From: Candidatus Methanorbis basalitermitum
GTDB lineage: Archaea; Halobacteriota; Methanomicrobia; Methanomicrobiales; Methanocorpusculaceae
Direction: 5' to 3'
Length of the DNA stretch: 64,000 bases
NCBI GenBank assembly: GCA_031287415.1
Contig: JAITSY010000021.1
Span: forward strand, 46,042-110,041
The notes under the pieces were generated by a model. It was not told the DNA's origin and did no database searches. It saw nothing but the letters and a program-made list of their open reading frames with translations. The position numbers and the translations under genes were made by a program. Positions 1 to 10,341 of this stretch are shown here, piece after piece; positions within the stretch are counted from its first letter, which is position 1, and every line of letters begins with the position of its first letter.

Positions 1-65
1 CATCATCAAGCACAATATTAGTACTTTAGCACTCTCGAGTTAGGTGAGTCAGGGATAAATACACT

Positions 66-2087
66 ATGGAGGAAATACATACCACAACGGGGCAGTTTGA
101 CCGTTCTGATAGGGGAACTGAGCCTGTTGTCAGTCTTGGAGATCAGGAACCCGAAGCTTCTTCGCAGCAAGAGTCCGCCGTGCCGAGAACATACGCATCA
201 GATCACATCGATCCGGAGCTCTTTGGCGGGGTGCGGTTTGATACGACCGCTGACATTGTGATTCCGCCGTCTTTAATTGATCAGGTCATCGGCCAGGAAC
301 ATGCGGTTGAAGTAATCAAAAAAGTGGCGACCCAGCGCCGCCATGTGATGATGATTGGCAGCCCCGGTACTGGCAAATCAATGCTTGCAAAGGCAATGGC
401 TGAACTTCTGCCAATGGAGGAGATGCAGGATGTCCTGACCTATCCGAACATTGAGGACAACAACAATCCGATTATCCGCGGGGTTCCGGCAGGGCGCGGC
501 AGGGAGATTGTTGCTGCCCATAGACTTGCGACGCGCAAACGGGTGTCTTTGCGGAACATGATTCTGATGAGCCTTGTCCTTTTCATTCTCGTGTTTGCAT
601 ATTTCTCCGGACAGATTTTGATGGGACTGTTCATCGTGATCCTGCTCTTTATGGCGTTCCGGACGATGATGCCGCGTGACGAGGCGCTGGTACCAAAGCT
701 CATCGTCTCCAACAAACCAGACTCCAAAGCGCCATTTGTTGATGGTACCGGTTCGCATGCAGGAGCCTTGCTTGGCGATGTCCGCCACGACCCATTCCAG
801 TCGGGAGGCCTTGAGACGCCCGCGCACGACCGTGTGGAGGCGGGAGCGATTCACCGCGCCAACCGAGGTGTGCTCTTCATTGATGAGATCAATACGCTTG
901 AACTTTCTTCGCAGCAGAGTCTTCTAACCGCACTGCAGGAGGGCGAATTCCCGATTACCGGTCAGAGTGAGCGCTCGTCGGGTGTGATGGTCCGAACAGA
1001 GCCGGTACCCTGCCGATTTATAATGATCGCGGCAGGAAATCTTGATGCAATGCAGAGCATGCATCCGGCGCTTCGCAGCCGCATCCGGGGCTATGGCTAC
1101 GAAGTCTACATGAGTGAGACGATGGACGACACGCAGGACAACCGCGCTCGTCTTGTCCGCTTCATTGCACAGGAGGTACAAAACGACGGCAAGATACCTC
1201 ACTTCGATCCATCTGCCGTTACCGAAATTCTCCGTGAGGCGCGACGCCGATCCGGGCGCAAGGGACACCTCACCTTAAAGCTCCGTGGCCTTGGCGGTCT
1301 CGTGCGTGTTGCAGGAGATCTTGCCAGGCAGGCAGGAGATCCCGCAACCACCATGAAACATGTGGTTGACGCAAAGCAGATCGCACGCTCGGTAGAGGAT
1401 CAGATATCGGACGAGTACATCAAGAGAACCCGCGACTATGATCTGACAATCGTGAACGGTACACTTGTCGGCCGCGTGAACGGTCTTGCGGTTGTCGGCA
1501 GTGATGCAGGATCGATTCTGCCGATTAGTGCGGAGGTAACGCCGTCACAGGGTGCAGGAGCGGTGATTGCAACCGGTCTCTTAAAAGAGATCGCGCAGGA
1601 ATCAATCAAAAACGTCAGCGCTCTGATCAAAAAATTCTCCGGAACGGACATCCGCAAGGTGGACATTCATGTGCAATTCATCGGAACCTACAACGGTGTT
1701 GAGGGTGACTCGGCATCGATCACGGTGGCGACCGCTGTCATCAGCGCACTTGAGGACATTCCCGTCCGTCAGGACGTGGCGATGACGGGTTCGCTTTCAG
1801 TTCGCGGTGATGTTCTTCCTATCGGCGGCGTAACCTATAAGATCGAGGCAGCTGCAAAGGCAGGCATCCACACGGTCATCATTCCACGATCGAATGTAGA
1901 TGATGTGCTAATCGAGGAACGCTACCGCCAGCTGGTTGGGATCATTCCGGTGACAAGAATCGAGGAAGTTCTGCGATACGCACTTGTACCAGAAGACAAA
2001 GAAGCGTTCGAGGAGAAACTGTCCTTGATCGGTAAACACATGGAAATCCCAAAAATGTCTGATGTCTCTAAAGAGGTTGAGGCCTGA
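66..2087 (+). CDS. lonB: Archaeal ATP-dependent Lon protease (LonB type)
   Basis: Walker A GSPGTGKS, two internal TM-like stretches (MILMSLVLFILVFAYFSGQILMGLFIVILLFMAF), Lon catalytic region EGDSASITVATAVISALEDIPVRQDVAMTGSLSVRGDVLPIGGVTYKIEAA. Confidence 0.95.
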   Translation: MEEIHTTTGQFDRSDRGTEPVVSLGDQEPEASSQQESAVPRTYASDHIDPELFGGVRFDTTADIVIPPSLIDQVIGQEHAVEVIKKVATQRRHVMMIGSPGTGKSMLAKAMAELLPMEEMQDVLTYPNIEDNNNPIIRGVPAGRGREIVAAHRLATRKRVSLRNMILMSLVLFILVFAYFSGQILMGLFIVILLFMAFRTMMPRDEALVPKLIVSNKPDSKAPFVDGTGSHAGALLGDVRHDPFQSGGLETPAHDRVEAGAIHRANRGVLFIDEINTLELSSQQSLLTALQEGEFPITGQSERSSGVMVRTEPVPCRFIMIAAGNLDAMQSMHPALRSRIRGYGYEVYMSETMDDTQDNRARLVRFIAQEVQNDGKIPHFDPSAVTEILREARRRSGRKGHLTLKLRGLGGLVRVAGDLARQAGDPATTMKHVVDAKQIARSVEDQISDEYIKRTRDYDLTIVNGTLVGRVNGLAVVGSDAGSILPISAEVTPSQGAGAVIATGLLKEIAQESIKNVSALIKKFSGTDIRKVDIHVQFIGTYNGVEGDSASITVATAVISALEDIPVRQDVAMTGSLSVRGDVLPIGGVTYKIEAAAKAGIHTVIIPRSNVDDVLIEERYRQLVGIIPVTRIEEVLRYALVPEDKEAFEEKLSLIGKHMEIPKMSDVSKEVEA

Positions 2088-2135
2088 TATTTATCTTTTC
2101 CAAAGTTAGTTATCCAGTCACCGCCCACATCACAT

Positions 2136-3482
2136 GTGGTAATGGATCCGATACGCTACTATGATATCCGGTACGTCAGTGGAACCTCCACGGCGATTAC
2201 GGTGGAGAACGGCAATGTGGAGTCGGCAGGTTCAAATTTTTTCGGCAAAGCACTCATTCGCGTTCTTGGTGATCGCGGCTGGGGTTGCTACTGCGCCTCG
2301 CCATTTGATCCCGAGGATCGTACCGCCAAACAGGAATACATCAGCCGTGCCGCTCGGGCCGCCAAACTTGCAAATGTTCCTGCAGAGATCGCCGATGTCC
2401 CCTATGGTAATCCCCGCAGCTGGTCATGCTCTGCAGCGGAACAGGCGGCCATTCCTATCGAAGAAAAGGCTGATCTCCTCCTCCGAATGGAGAGCGGCGC
2501 AAAAACCCCCGATATCTGCAGCACTTCGGCACAGTACTCGGAGCTGTATCAGGACGTCTGGTTTGAGGACTGCAACGATTATAACGCAGCCTCTTCGATC
2601 TGCCGTACGCTTTTTACCATCTGCGCGGTCGCTGCCCGTAGCGGAAATATGCAAATGAACTATGAACAGGAGGCGGTCGTCGGTCCGCTGAATCTTTCGG
2701 GGTATCTTGGTTACGGAGAGAAATGTGCAAGGCGTGCCGCAGAATTGCTGGACGCCTCTGCCATCTCCGGTGGCAGAATGCCTGTTGTCCTTGATCCTGC
2801 TATCGGTGGCGTCTTCGCTCATGAAGCAGTCGGCCACGCAAGTGAGGGCGACGCGGTCCGCGATGGCATCTCCGTCCTCGCAGGAAAATTGGGGATGCGG
2901 GTGGGATCACCTCAGGTCACCATTATTGACGACCCCTCGATGCACGGTTATGGTTACGAGCCGTTTGACGCGGAATGTATTGCATGCGGTCCGATCGAGC
3001 TGGTCAAGGGTGGCATCATGAACGCCTATATACACTCGCGCGAAACTCTTGCTACTGTTGGTACCGAAACCGGCGACGCCGGCCATGCCCGCGCTGAGTC
3101 AGGGATGCAACCGCTGGTCCGGATGAGCAACACCTACATCAAGGAAGGCGACGCTGAATACGACGAGATCATTGCCGAGTGCAGAAATGGAGTTCTCCTT
3201 ATCGGCTCCCGCGGTGGTGAGGTGGATCCTGGCCGCGGTGCGTTCGTGTTCAATGCAAAGTACGGCTACCGAATTGAAAACGGCGAGACCACCGCGATGA
3301 TCCGCGACGTTTCTCTCTCCGGAGACATTTTATCCGTCCTGCACAATACCACTCTCTGTGGAAACGAACGGAAGATGTCCGGCGGTGTGTGCGGCAAAGG
3401 AGGACAGCTTGTTCCAGTCGGCGATGGCGCACCGCATGTGTATCTTACCGAGGCGATGGTAGGAGGTTGTGGCAATGCCTGA
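2136..3482 (+). CDS. tldD: TldD/PmbA family metalloprotease-like protein (TldD-type)
   Basis: HEAVGHASEGD motif and GGEVDPGRGAFVFNAKYGYRIENGE typical of TldD; overlaps the following TldE-like ORF. Confidence 0.9.
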   Translation: MVMDPIRYYDIRYVSGTSTAITVENGNVESAGSNFFGKALIRVLGDRGWGCYCASPFDPEDRTAKQEYISRAARAAKLANVPAEIADVPYGNPRSWSCSAAEQAAIPIEEKADLLLRMESGAKTPDICSTSAQYSELYQDVWFEDCNDYNAASSICRTLFTICAVAARSGNMQMNYEQEAVVGPLNLSGYLGYGEKCARRAAELLDASAISGGRMPVVLDPAIGGVFAHEAVGHASEGDAVRDGISVLAGKLGMRVGSPQVTIIDDPSMHGYGYEPFDAECIACGPIELVKGGIMNAYIHSRETLATVGTETGDAGHARAESGMQPLVRMSNTYIKEGDAEYDEIIAECRNGVLLIGSRGGEVDPGRGAFVFNAKYGYRIENGETTAMIRDVSLSGDILSVLHNTTLCGNERKMSGGVCGKGGQLVPVGDGAPHVYLTEAMVGGCGNA

Positions 3483-4767
3483 GGTAGATATTGATACAAT
3501 TCTTCGTACCGGCGAAAAATTCGTCGATGAGATCGAGGTTCTTGTCATCGTCTTTGAGGATCTTTTACTTGAACAGCGGGAGATGGCAATCGCAGCAGTC
3601 TCCGAATATGCGGGAACATCGATCTACATTAGAACCGTCACCGACGGCAAGGTTGGGGTGTCCACGACATCGGATCCAACTCGCTGGAAAAATTGTCTTG
3701 CTGCCTCGACCGCCGCTGGAAAACTTACTGAGCCGATTGTGGGATGGCGTGGTCTTCCGGGTCCGGCAGACCTGCCTGCCGTGAGTGAGCCGTTCGATCC
3801 AAATCTTTCCATCGATCCGGACACCGCAGCATCGCTTCTTGCGCAAATGAACGAGGGCGCGTCTGTACATTCAGAGGCACGTGTGGTAACAGGGGGTGTT
3901 TCCCTCTCGAAGGGTTCTTCGGTTCTTGCCAATAGTCACGGCATCCGGTATGAGCGGAGGATGACCAGCATCTCCCTCAGCCTTGATGCTATTGCAGACA
4001 GCTCAACCGGCTACGAGTACGATACCGCGCCATTCCTTGACCGGATCGATCCCGTGATGATAGGCGAGAGAACGACATTCTGGGCGACCGCATCGCGAAA
4101 CGGTGTTGCTGTTCCGACAGAGCGGCGCGCTGTTGTTCTCTCCGAACATGTAGTTGACTCGCTGATTCTTGATCTCTTCGCCAAAGCGGTGAATGGAAGA
4201 AATGTTATGACCGGCAAATCGATCTATTCAGATAAGCTTGACGAGGCAGTTGCTGATGCATCGCTCTCCATTGCGGACGTGCCGATGGATCCGGCAGGCA
4301 ACAGTATGCGCCGGTTTGATACCGAGGGAACCCCATCGACTCACTGCGAGATTATTGGGGACGGTGTTTTGTCCTCATACCTCTACGACTGCAAAACCGC
4401 AGGTCAGGCAGGGGCAACATCCACCGGTCACGCGCTTCGCAACGCCAGAGGCGAGACCTGCATCTCCCCGCACTGTCTCCGGCTTTCCGGTGACGTTACC
4501 GGTGTCACTGAAGATCCGTGTGTCTTCGTCCGTGAAGTAATCGGTGCCGGCACGACAAATCCACTTACCGGAGAGTTTTCGGTGGAGGTTGCAAATGCTT
4601 TCCTGATGGAGGATGGAGAGTTTGTAACGCCAGTGAAAAAAGCGATGATTGCCGGAAACGTCTTTGATATACTGAAAAATCTTGGCGGCATCAGTGCAGA
4701 GACCAAGACCTTTGACGGCGCGATCGCGCCGAAGATGCGTATCCCAGAAATGCAGATAATTGGATAA
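3469..4767 (+). CDS. TldD/PmbA family protein (TldE/PmbA-type)
   Basis: AGATSTGHALRNARG...GAGTTNPLTGEFSVEVANAFLMEDGE pattern of PmbA/TldE; overlaps tldD by a few nt. Confidence 0.88.
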   Translation: MAMPEVDIDTILRTGEKFVDEIEVLVIVFEDLLLEQREMAIAAVSEYAGTSIYIRTVTDGKVGVSTTSDPTRWKNCLAASTAAGKLTEPIVGWRGLPGPADLPAVSEPFDPNLSIDPDTAASLLAQMNEGASVHSEARVVTGGVSLSKGSSVLANSHGIRYERRMTSISLSLDAIADSSTGYEYDTAPFLDRIDPVMIGERTTFWATASRNGVAVPTERRAVVLSEHVVDSLILDLFAKAVNGRNVMTGKSIYSDKLDEAVADASLSIADVPMDPAGNSMRRFDTEGTPSTHCEIIGDGVLSSYLYDCKTAGQAGATSTGHALRNARGETCISPHCLRLSGDVTGVTEDPCVFVREVIGAGTTNPLTGEFSVEVANAFLMEDGEFVTPVKKAMIAGNVFDILKNLGGISAETKTFDGAIAPKMRIPEMQIIG

Positions 4768-4859
4768 ACCAGCAAGGAGGCAATATTTCGTGGGCGACAA
4801 AGCCTTTTGCCTTGCAGCATCTGCAGACGCCTTTTTTGTCAGATTGAGATAAAATATCT

Positions 4860-4969
4860 CGGACTTATCGATATTGATGAGAATATATAATGGATTCTTC
4901 GTTCTCTATTGATATAGACAGTTATATTTCAGATTTGAAGAACTGTTCCCATTCAAACGGATAATTCCG
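4860..4969 (+). mobile_element. MITE copy 1 (IS1595-derived, ~110 bp)
   Basis: Left TIR cGGACTTATCgatattga, core GATATAGACAGTTATATTTCAGATTTGAAGAACTGTTCCCATTCAAAC, right end GGATAATTCCG; core encodes RFEELFPFK. Confidence 0.75.
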
Positions 4970-5039
4970 TAATCTATGTACTCTCGACCGAATATTAGTC
5001 ATCCGGTCATGGAGGATGGAGAGGTCAGGCGGGCATTTA

Positions 5040-5156
5040 TAAGTTGCATGGCAGCGGAGCGCTTTCGGCTCTGGCGAGATCCTTATCCCGCTGCCACCTG
5101 ATGCAGGGAACCCGTTGCCCTGCAATGCACGGCACACCTCTATCAGAGGTGTGCGG
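5040..5156. repeat. Intergenic structured repeat, copy A
   Basis: AGTTGCATGGCAGCGG...TGCAATGCACGGCACACCTCTATCAGAGGTGTGC; perfect 10-bp stem with 3-nt loop at 5132-5154. Confidence 0.7.
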
Positions 5157-5617
5157 CTTTTCCTGTTGCGACTATCCTCCGCGACACGTACACCTGCGAC
5201 ACAGATCAAGTGTTATTCCTATCGGCCCCTCGTAGGAGGTTCACCGGATAGTCTCTCAAAAAAGTACCGAGAAAGAGTGCTAAGTCTCATCTCTGGATCA
5301 AGTACTCCTGCCGCAAGTAGCCAGGTGGCCATCCCGATCACCCGGAACCGGCATTGTCCATGCTTGTCGTCTCCCCTTCCAACAGGAGTAGGTGCCAGCG
5401 CATGTGTGGGTGTGAGGGTCGGTGTGTACTGCCGAGTGACTATCAGCAAAACTGAGACTGCAGTTATCAATCAAAAGCCGCCTGCGAAGAACTGAATCGA
5501 GCCCTGCTCTATGAATGAATTTTGGCTTGGTGAACAGAACCTGCCATTTCAGCAAACGTGGACTTTTGAAGTAACATTAAATAGTTGCAGGGTGCATTTG
5601 GTGATACGTGACTTCTC

Positions 5618-6409
5618 ATGCGTGAAGTATCGTTTCCAGTAAGAAGCCTCGGGTCGGCAAAGCCTGTCTCCCCCACGGTAACTGATCTCGGGGAGTGGGT
5701 TCGTCTCCATAAAGGACAGGCAACGGATCTGATCACCTGGGAGGTGGAGGAGACACTCAAACCGCAGGTTCCAGCAGCCACAATTCCGGCGGCAGGCGGG
5801 GTGTTCTACGGTGACCGCATCACGGCAGCATTTTCGAATGTTGCAAACGGGCATATTTCAGATGAGTTTGATCTGCGGACGGAGGATATCCTTGCCGACT
5901 GTAGAGCAGCGGGAAAAATTGTTCGGGGATGCTGGTGGGCGGTTCCGGCACCGCAGACATTGCACCTTGCAGACGCATACTTCGATGATGATGATGAAGC
6001 AGCTGAAGCTCTGGCAGATGCAATGACCAGGATCTGCCGCCTCATGCGAGATGCGGGGGCCGCCGGGCATGTACTGATATATGACGATGATCCTGGGTCC
6101 ATGGATCTCGAGTACTTTTTAGGAAAGCGGTTTCTTCGGTACGTGCCGGATGCATTCCTCGAAAATGTACTGGAGGTGCAACAGGACCTGATCCTCTCCG
6201 CCGAAGCGGTGCCGCATATAGCAGAACTTGCCAACAGCTACACCATCCGGCAGGTGTATGTCACAGACCCAGATGCAAAAACGCTCATCGAAATCTGCCG
6301 CCTGTTCGATCCGGAGGAGATCTTGCTTGCAGGAACGGCACCTGAGGCGGAGCAACAGGGGTACTGGGAGGGTCTTGCAGAACTACGGATACGGGTCGCA
6401 GATGTGTGA
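5618..6409 (+). CDS. Conserved hypothetical protein
   Basis: 263-aa ORF with coherent coding composition, no competing ORF; no family recognised. Confidence 0.7.
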   Translation: MREVSFPVRSLGSAKPVSPTVTDLGEWVRLHKGQATDLITWEVEETLKPQVPAATIPAAGGVFYGDRITAAFSNVANGHISDEFDLRTEDILADCRAAGKIVRGCWWAVPAPQTLHLADAYFDDDDEAAEALADAMTRICRLMRDAGAAGHVLIYDDDPGSMDLEYFLGKRFLRYVPDAFLENVLEVQQDLILSAEAVPHIAELANSYTIRQVYVTDPDAKTLIEICRLFDPEEILLAGTAPEAEQQGYWEGLAELRIRVADV

Positions 6410-6529
6410 CTGTGCCGCGTGTCCCATCTAACAGTGAGTCTCGTGCTTCTGATTGTTCAGTCAGTGAAGCAAAACTCATTGATGTCCGTGCACGCTAGGG
6501 GGTAGCTGCACGGCCGCCTGCTGTATTGG

Positions 6530-6552
6530 CGTAACCTCTATCAGAGGCGTGC
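6530..6552. repeat. Partial hairpin of the intergenic structured repeat
   Basis: AACCTCTATCAGAGGCGTGC core shared with copies at 5.1 and 53.3 kb. Confidence 0.5.
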
Positions 6553-6567
6553 AGCTCATGAAAAAAG

Positions 6568-9054
6568 TTATTGATATTCTACCAGATTTTGGATCTGCTT
6601 TGGCAGCCCGCCTTTGAACCGCTGGTGGATTGCTTCGTAGTATTCGCGGACCCGATCATTCATAGTCGGGTGAATACGGAGTTTTGCTGCGCAAAAATCT
6701 GCTTTTGTAACGACGGAGGCGTTGCGGCGCAATGCTTCCATAGCAGCCTCGCGGCAGAGGTTGTCGAGGTCGGAACCTACGTAGCCCTCGGTTTCTGCGG
6801 CGATTTTTGCGATGAATACAGTTCTATCCGGGTCCGCAAGAACTGCGCCACATGCAGCAAGTGCATCCGCAAGCACTCGACGGAGTTGGGGAATTGTTGG
6901 GCAGTTTTCTTCTTTTGCAAGTTTTTTTGCCGCAGTTTGGATCTGATTGAGGGTTACGGTTTTTCCGGTGAATTGCTCTGCTAGTGCGGCAATTGCTTCT
7001 TCATTGCAACCCGCGAGTGCTGCTACTGCGGAGTCGAGGCTTGAGTGTTCAAGCGGCATATTCCGCATGTGCACCGCAAGAATTGCTTCACGGTCCGCGA
7101 ATTTTGGCTCGGCGATGTAAACGAGGCGGTCGAATCTGCCGGAACGAAGCAGTGCCGGATCGATGATGTCAGGACGATTGGATGATGCGAGGACTACTAC
7201 GTCATTTAAGGGTTCGATACCGTCCATCTCGGTAAGGATCTGGTTGAGAACGTTTTCGAGTGCCTGATTGCCTTCGCCCCCACGAACAGGAGTGAGGGAG
7301 TCGATTTCGTCGAAAAAGACGATGGCCGGTGCGACCTGCCGAGCTTTGCGAAAAATTTCCCGAACGGCGCGCTCGGATTCGCCAACCCATTTGGAAAGGA
7401 GCTGCGGGCCTTTGATGGCGATGAAATTTGCGCCGCTTTCATTTGCGACTGCTTTTGCAATGAGGGTTTTTCCAGTTCCGGGAGGACCGTAGAGAAGTAT
7501 GCCTTTGGGCGGCCGGATGCCGAGCAAGTCAAAGGAATCTTTACGAGTGAATGGGTACTCGACCACCTCACGGACTTCGGTTAAGGCGTCTGCGCATCCT
7601 CCGACGTCAGCCCAGCGGGTATCTACAGGTTCAATGGAGATTTCGCGCATGGCAGACGGCATGATTTCGCGGGATGCTGCTGTGAAGTCTTTTGCGGTAA
7701 CCTCCATGACGCGAAGCACTTCATCAGGAATGCGTTCAGTGTCGAGATCGATAATGTGCATCTGACGACGGAGTGCCCGAATCGCTGCTTCACGTGCGAG
7801 GGCGGCGAGATCTGCGCCGACGAATCCCCGGGAGAGTGAGGCCAAGCGTGCAAGGAGTTTCTCTCGGTTGCGGTTGTATTCTTCTTCTACTGCATCGATT
7901 TTCTTTTCCGGACCGTGGAGTTTTAATTCTTTGATAGCTGCTGCGCCTTCAAAGGGCATGCCACGCGTGTGGATCTGGAGGATTTCCCGCCGGTCGACTT
8001 CGGAGGGTACACCTATTTCGATTTCCCGGTCAAAGCGCCCGGGCCGCCTGAGTGCAGGGTCAATTGCGTCAGGTCGGTTGGTTGCACCGACGACAACGAC
8101 CTGTCCACGATCGGTGATGCCGTCCATCATGGTGAGGAGCTGGGCGACGACCCGCCGTTCAACTTCACCGGAGACATCTGCACGGCGTGGAGCGATGGAG
8201 TCGAGTTCGTCGATGAAGATGATTGCAGGCGCGTTTGCCTCAGCTTCTTCGAAGACTTCGCGAAGCCGCTGTTCGGATTCCCCGTAGTATTTAGAGATAA
8301 TTTCTGGGCCTGCGATGGAAATGAAGTGGGCTCCGCTTTCATTTGCGACTGCCTTTGCGATGAGAGTTTTCCCTGTCCCGGGAGGACCGTAGAGGAGGAC
8401 GCCTTTGGGAGGGTCGATGCCCATGGTTTCGAAAAGCTCGGGGTGGCGGATAGGGAGTTCGATCATTTCACGGACACGACGGAGTTCACCTTTGAGGCCG
8501 CCGATGTCCTCATAGCTGATCTGTTTTGTGCCTCTGAATCCTTCGAGGGTGCCTTCTTCAGAGATGTCAATGTCAGTACCGCGGGAGATGATGCAGGCAC
8601 CTTCGGGTTCGATTGCGGCTATTTTGAATTCGAGATGGGCGTTTGGGTGGTTGGTGGTGATCGGGAGGATATCTCCTACAGTTATGGGGAAGTTGATTAA
8701 TGAGGCGGTTATTTCTTCAGGATTAGTGTCGAAGTTTGCGGGCGTATGAGCCGGTGGGATGAGGAGAACATGGTCAGCTTCAATCTGGTTTTCGACCGGG
8801 CGGACGGCCACACGGTCACCTGGGTTGACACCCGCGTTGATCCGCGTGAATTTATCGATGCGTATTTTGCCCTGCTTCCAGTCGGCGGTCATGGCACGCC
8901 AAACTTTTGCGATGGTTTCGGTTTTGCCTTCGATGACGACAAGCTGACCGGGGACTATGCCAAGCTGCTGCATGGTGTCAGGGTCAAGGCGCGCTTTTCC
9001 CGTTCCCTGATCTTCGGGGTAGGCGCTGTCGACTTTGAGTGATAGTTCTGGCAT
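6568..9054 (-). CDS. CDC48/VCP-like AAA ATPase
   Basis: N-terminal double-psi barrel-like region, two AAA modules each with [30 protein letters not shown] and [11 protein letters not shown]. Confidence 0.95.
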   Translation of the reverse strand: MPELSLKVDSAYPEDQGTGKARLDPDTMQQLGIVPGQLVVIEGKTETIAKVWRAMTADWKQGKIRIDKFTRINAGVNPGDRVAVRPVENQIEADHVLLIPPAHTPANFDTNPEEITASLINFPITVGDILPITTNHPNAHLEFKIAAIEPEGACIISRGTDIDISEEGTLEGFRGTKQISYEDIGGLKGELRRVREMIELPIRHPELFETMGIDPPKGVLLYGPPGTGKTLIAKAVANESGAHFISIAGPEIISKYYGESEQRLREVFEEAEANAPAIIFIDELDSIAPRRADVSGEVERRVVAQLLTMMDGITDRGQVVVVGATNRPDAIDPALRRPGRFDREIEIGVPSEVDRREILQIHTRGMPFEGAAAIKELKLHGPEKKIDAVEEEYNRNREKLLARLASLSRGFVGADLAALAREAAIRALRRQMHIIDLDTERIPDEVLRVMEVTAKDFTAASREIMPSAMREISIEPVDTRWADVGGCADALTEVREVVEYPFTRKDSFDLLGIRPPKGILLYGPPGTGKTLIAKAVANESGANFIAIKGPQLLSKWVGESERAVREIFRKARQVAPAIVFFDEIDSLTPVRGGEGNQALENVLNQILTEMDGIEPLNDVVVLASSNRPDIIDPALLRSGRFDRLVYIAEPKFADREAILAVHMRNMPLEHSSLDSAVAALAGCNEEAIAALAEQFTGKTVTLNQIQTAAKKLAKEENCPTIPQLRRVLADALAACGAVLADPDRTVFIAKIAAETEGYVGSDLDNLCREAAMEALRRNASVVTKADFCAAKLRIHPTMNDRVREYYEAIHQRFKGGLPKQIQNLVEYQ

Positions 9055-9168
9055 GGTGATCAGTACATGTTACGAAGATGATTAATAATATTCTGAAGTG
9101 TGCAGACACAGCCCAAAACCAATAGGTTTTATCCTGCAGGCGTGAGAGTACTATTCGGGAATACTTGT

Positions 9169-10341
9169 ATGCGTCTGCTCGTGATTGATCCAGGATTTGG
9201 GGCTGCGGGAGATATGGTTACTGGAGCTCTTCTGTCAGCTGGTGCGGACTGTGATGCAGTTATGCGGGCGATGCGGTCAGTGACTGCTGAGCCATCGGTT
9301 TCGCCAGTGGTCCGATGTGGGATGTCGGCGCTTTTTGTGCAGACACATGCAGGACCGACGTGCCGAACCCTTGCGGAGGTGCTGGACACGGTTCGTTTGG
9401 CGGATGCTCCGGTAGCTGCGATTTCTCTTGCAAAACGGGTATTTTCCCGGATTGCGGAGGCTGAGGAGCAGGTACACGGGCATCCTCATGGGCATTTCCA
9501 TGAGGTTGGGGCAGATGATGCGATTGCAGATGTGCTTGGGGCGTGTACGGCGTTTGTGATGCTTAGAGTCGATGCGGTGTGTGTCCTGCCAGTCCGTGTG
9601 GGATCGGGAACGGTGATGTGCGCTCACGGGACGATGCCGGTTCCAACACCGGCTACTGCGGAAATTCTGCGGCGATCGGATCTGACGGTTTTGATGGGGG
9701 GAGGGGGAGGAGAGCTGTGTACGCCGACAGGGGCCGCACTTCTTGCAGAGTTTTTAGCGTCGTTTGGGACTGAGGAGCATGCAGGCCGTGTTGTTTCTAT
9801 CGGGTGCGGGGCTGGATTCTGCGATCCAGCGGATCATCCTAATGTACTGCGGGTGATGGTGATGGAATCAGCAGCTTCGTTTTTTGGTCCGACTGTTGAT
9901 GTTTTGGAGACGAATGTGGATGATTTGCCCGGGGAAGTATTGTCGTCGGCTGTTTCAATGCTGATGGATGCGGGGGCGCGGGATGCGTGTCTTGTGCCGG
10001 CTGTGATGAAGAAGGGGCGACCCGGATATCTGATGCGGGTGGTTTCGCTCCCGGAGGATTCGGAGCGGCTGGCCAGACTGCTTGCCCGCGAGACGGGGAG
10101 TCTTGGGGTTCGCTGTGTGCCGATGGTGCATCGGTTTGTGGCGGACCGGCAGGTTTGTGCAGAGACGGTGATGGTGAATGGGGAAGCATTTACGGTTGAG
10201 GTAAAAACGGCGTTTTTGGACGGGAACCCGTACTCACGGAAAGCAGAGTTTGATCAGGTGAGGGATGCTGCGAATGCTGCGGGGGTTTCGGTGCGGGATA
10301 TGAAGCGTGTGGTCGAGGAGGAGGCATGGAAAAGGGAATAG
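9169..10341 (+). CDS. larC: LarC-type nickel insertion protein
   Basis: MRLLVIDPGFGAAGDMVTGALL start, HxHxHFHEVGADDAIADVLG, ETNVDDLPGE, MKKGRPGYL motifs; ATG at 9169 preferred over ORF start 9100. Confidence 0.88.
   Translation: MRLLVIDPGFGAAGDMVTGALLSAGADCDAVMRAMRSVTAEPSVSPVVRCGMSALFVQTHAGPTCRTLAEVLDTVRLADAPVAAISLAKRVFSRIAEAEEQVHGHPHGHFHEVGADDAIADVLGACTAFVMLRVDAVCVLPVRVGSGTVMCAHGTMPVPTPATAEILRRSDLTVLMGGGGGELCTPTGAALLAEFLASFGTEEHAGRVVSIGCGAGFCDPADHPNVLRVMVMESAASFFGPTVDVLETNVDDLPGEVLSSAVSMLMDAGARDACLVPAVMKKGRPGYLMRVVSLPEDSERLARLLARETGSLGVRCVPMVHRFVADRQVCAETVMVNGEAFTVEVKTAFLDGNPYSRKAEFDQVRDAANAAGVSVRDMKRVVEEEAWKRE

Noticed and set aside
5132-5154. Classic intrinsic terminator
   Set aside because: The hairpin lacks a following U-tract, occurs in both orientations relative to genes, and archaeal termination does not generally rely on such stems; treated as a structured repeat instead.
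5219-5470. 83-aa minus ORF resembling a membrane or secreted N-terminus
   Set aside because: Low-complexity Thr/Pro stretch and no convincing signal or homologue; upstream frame contains a stop.
7969-8700. 243-aa plus-strand ORF inside CDC48
   Set aside because: Antisense shadow ORF; acidic/Phe-Cys-rich translation mirrors AAA motif codons.
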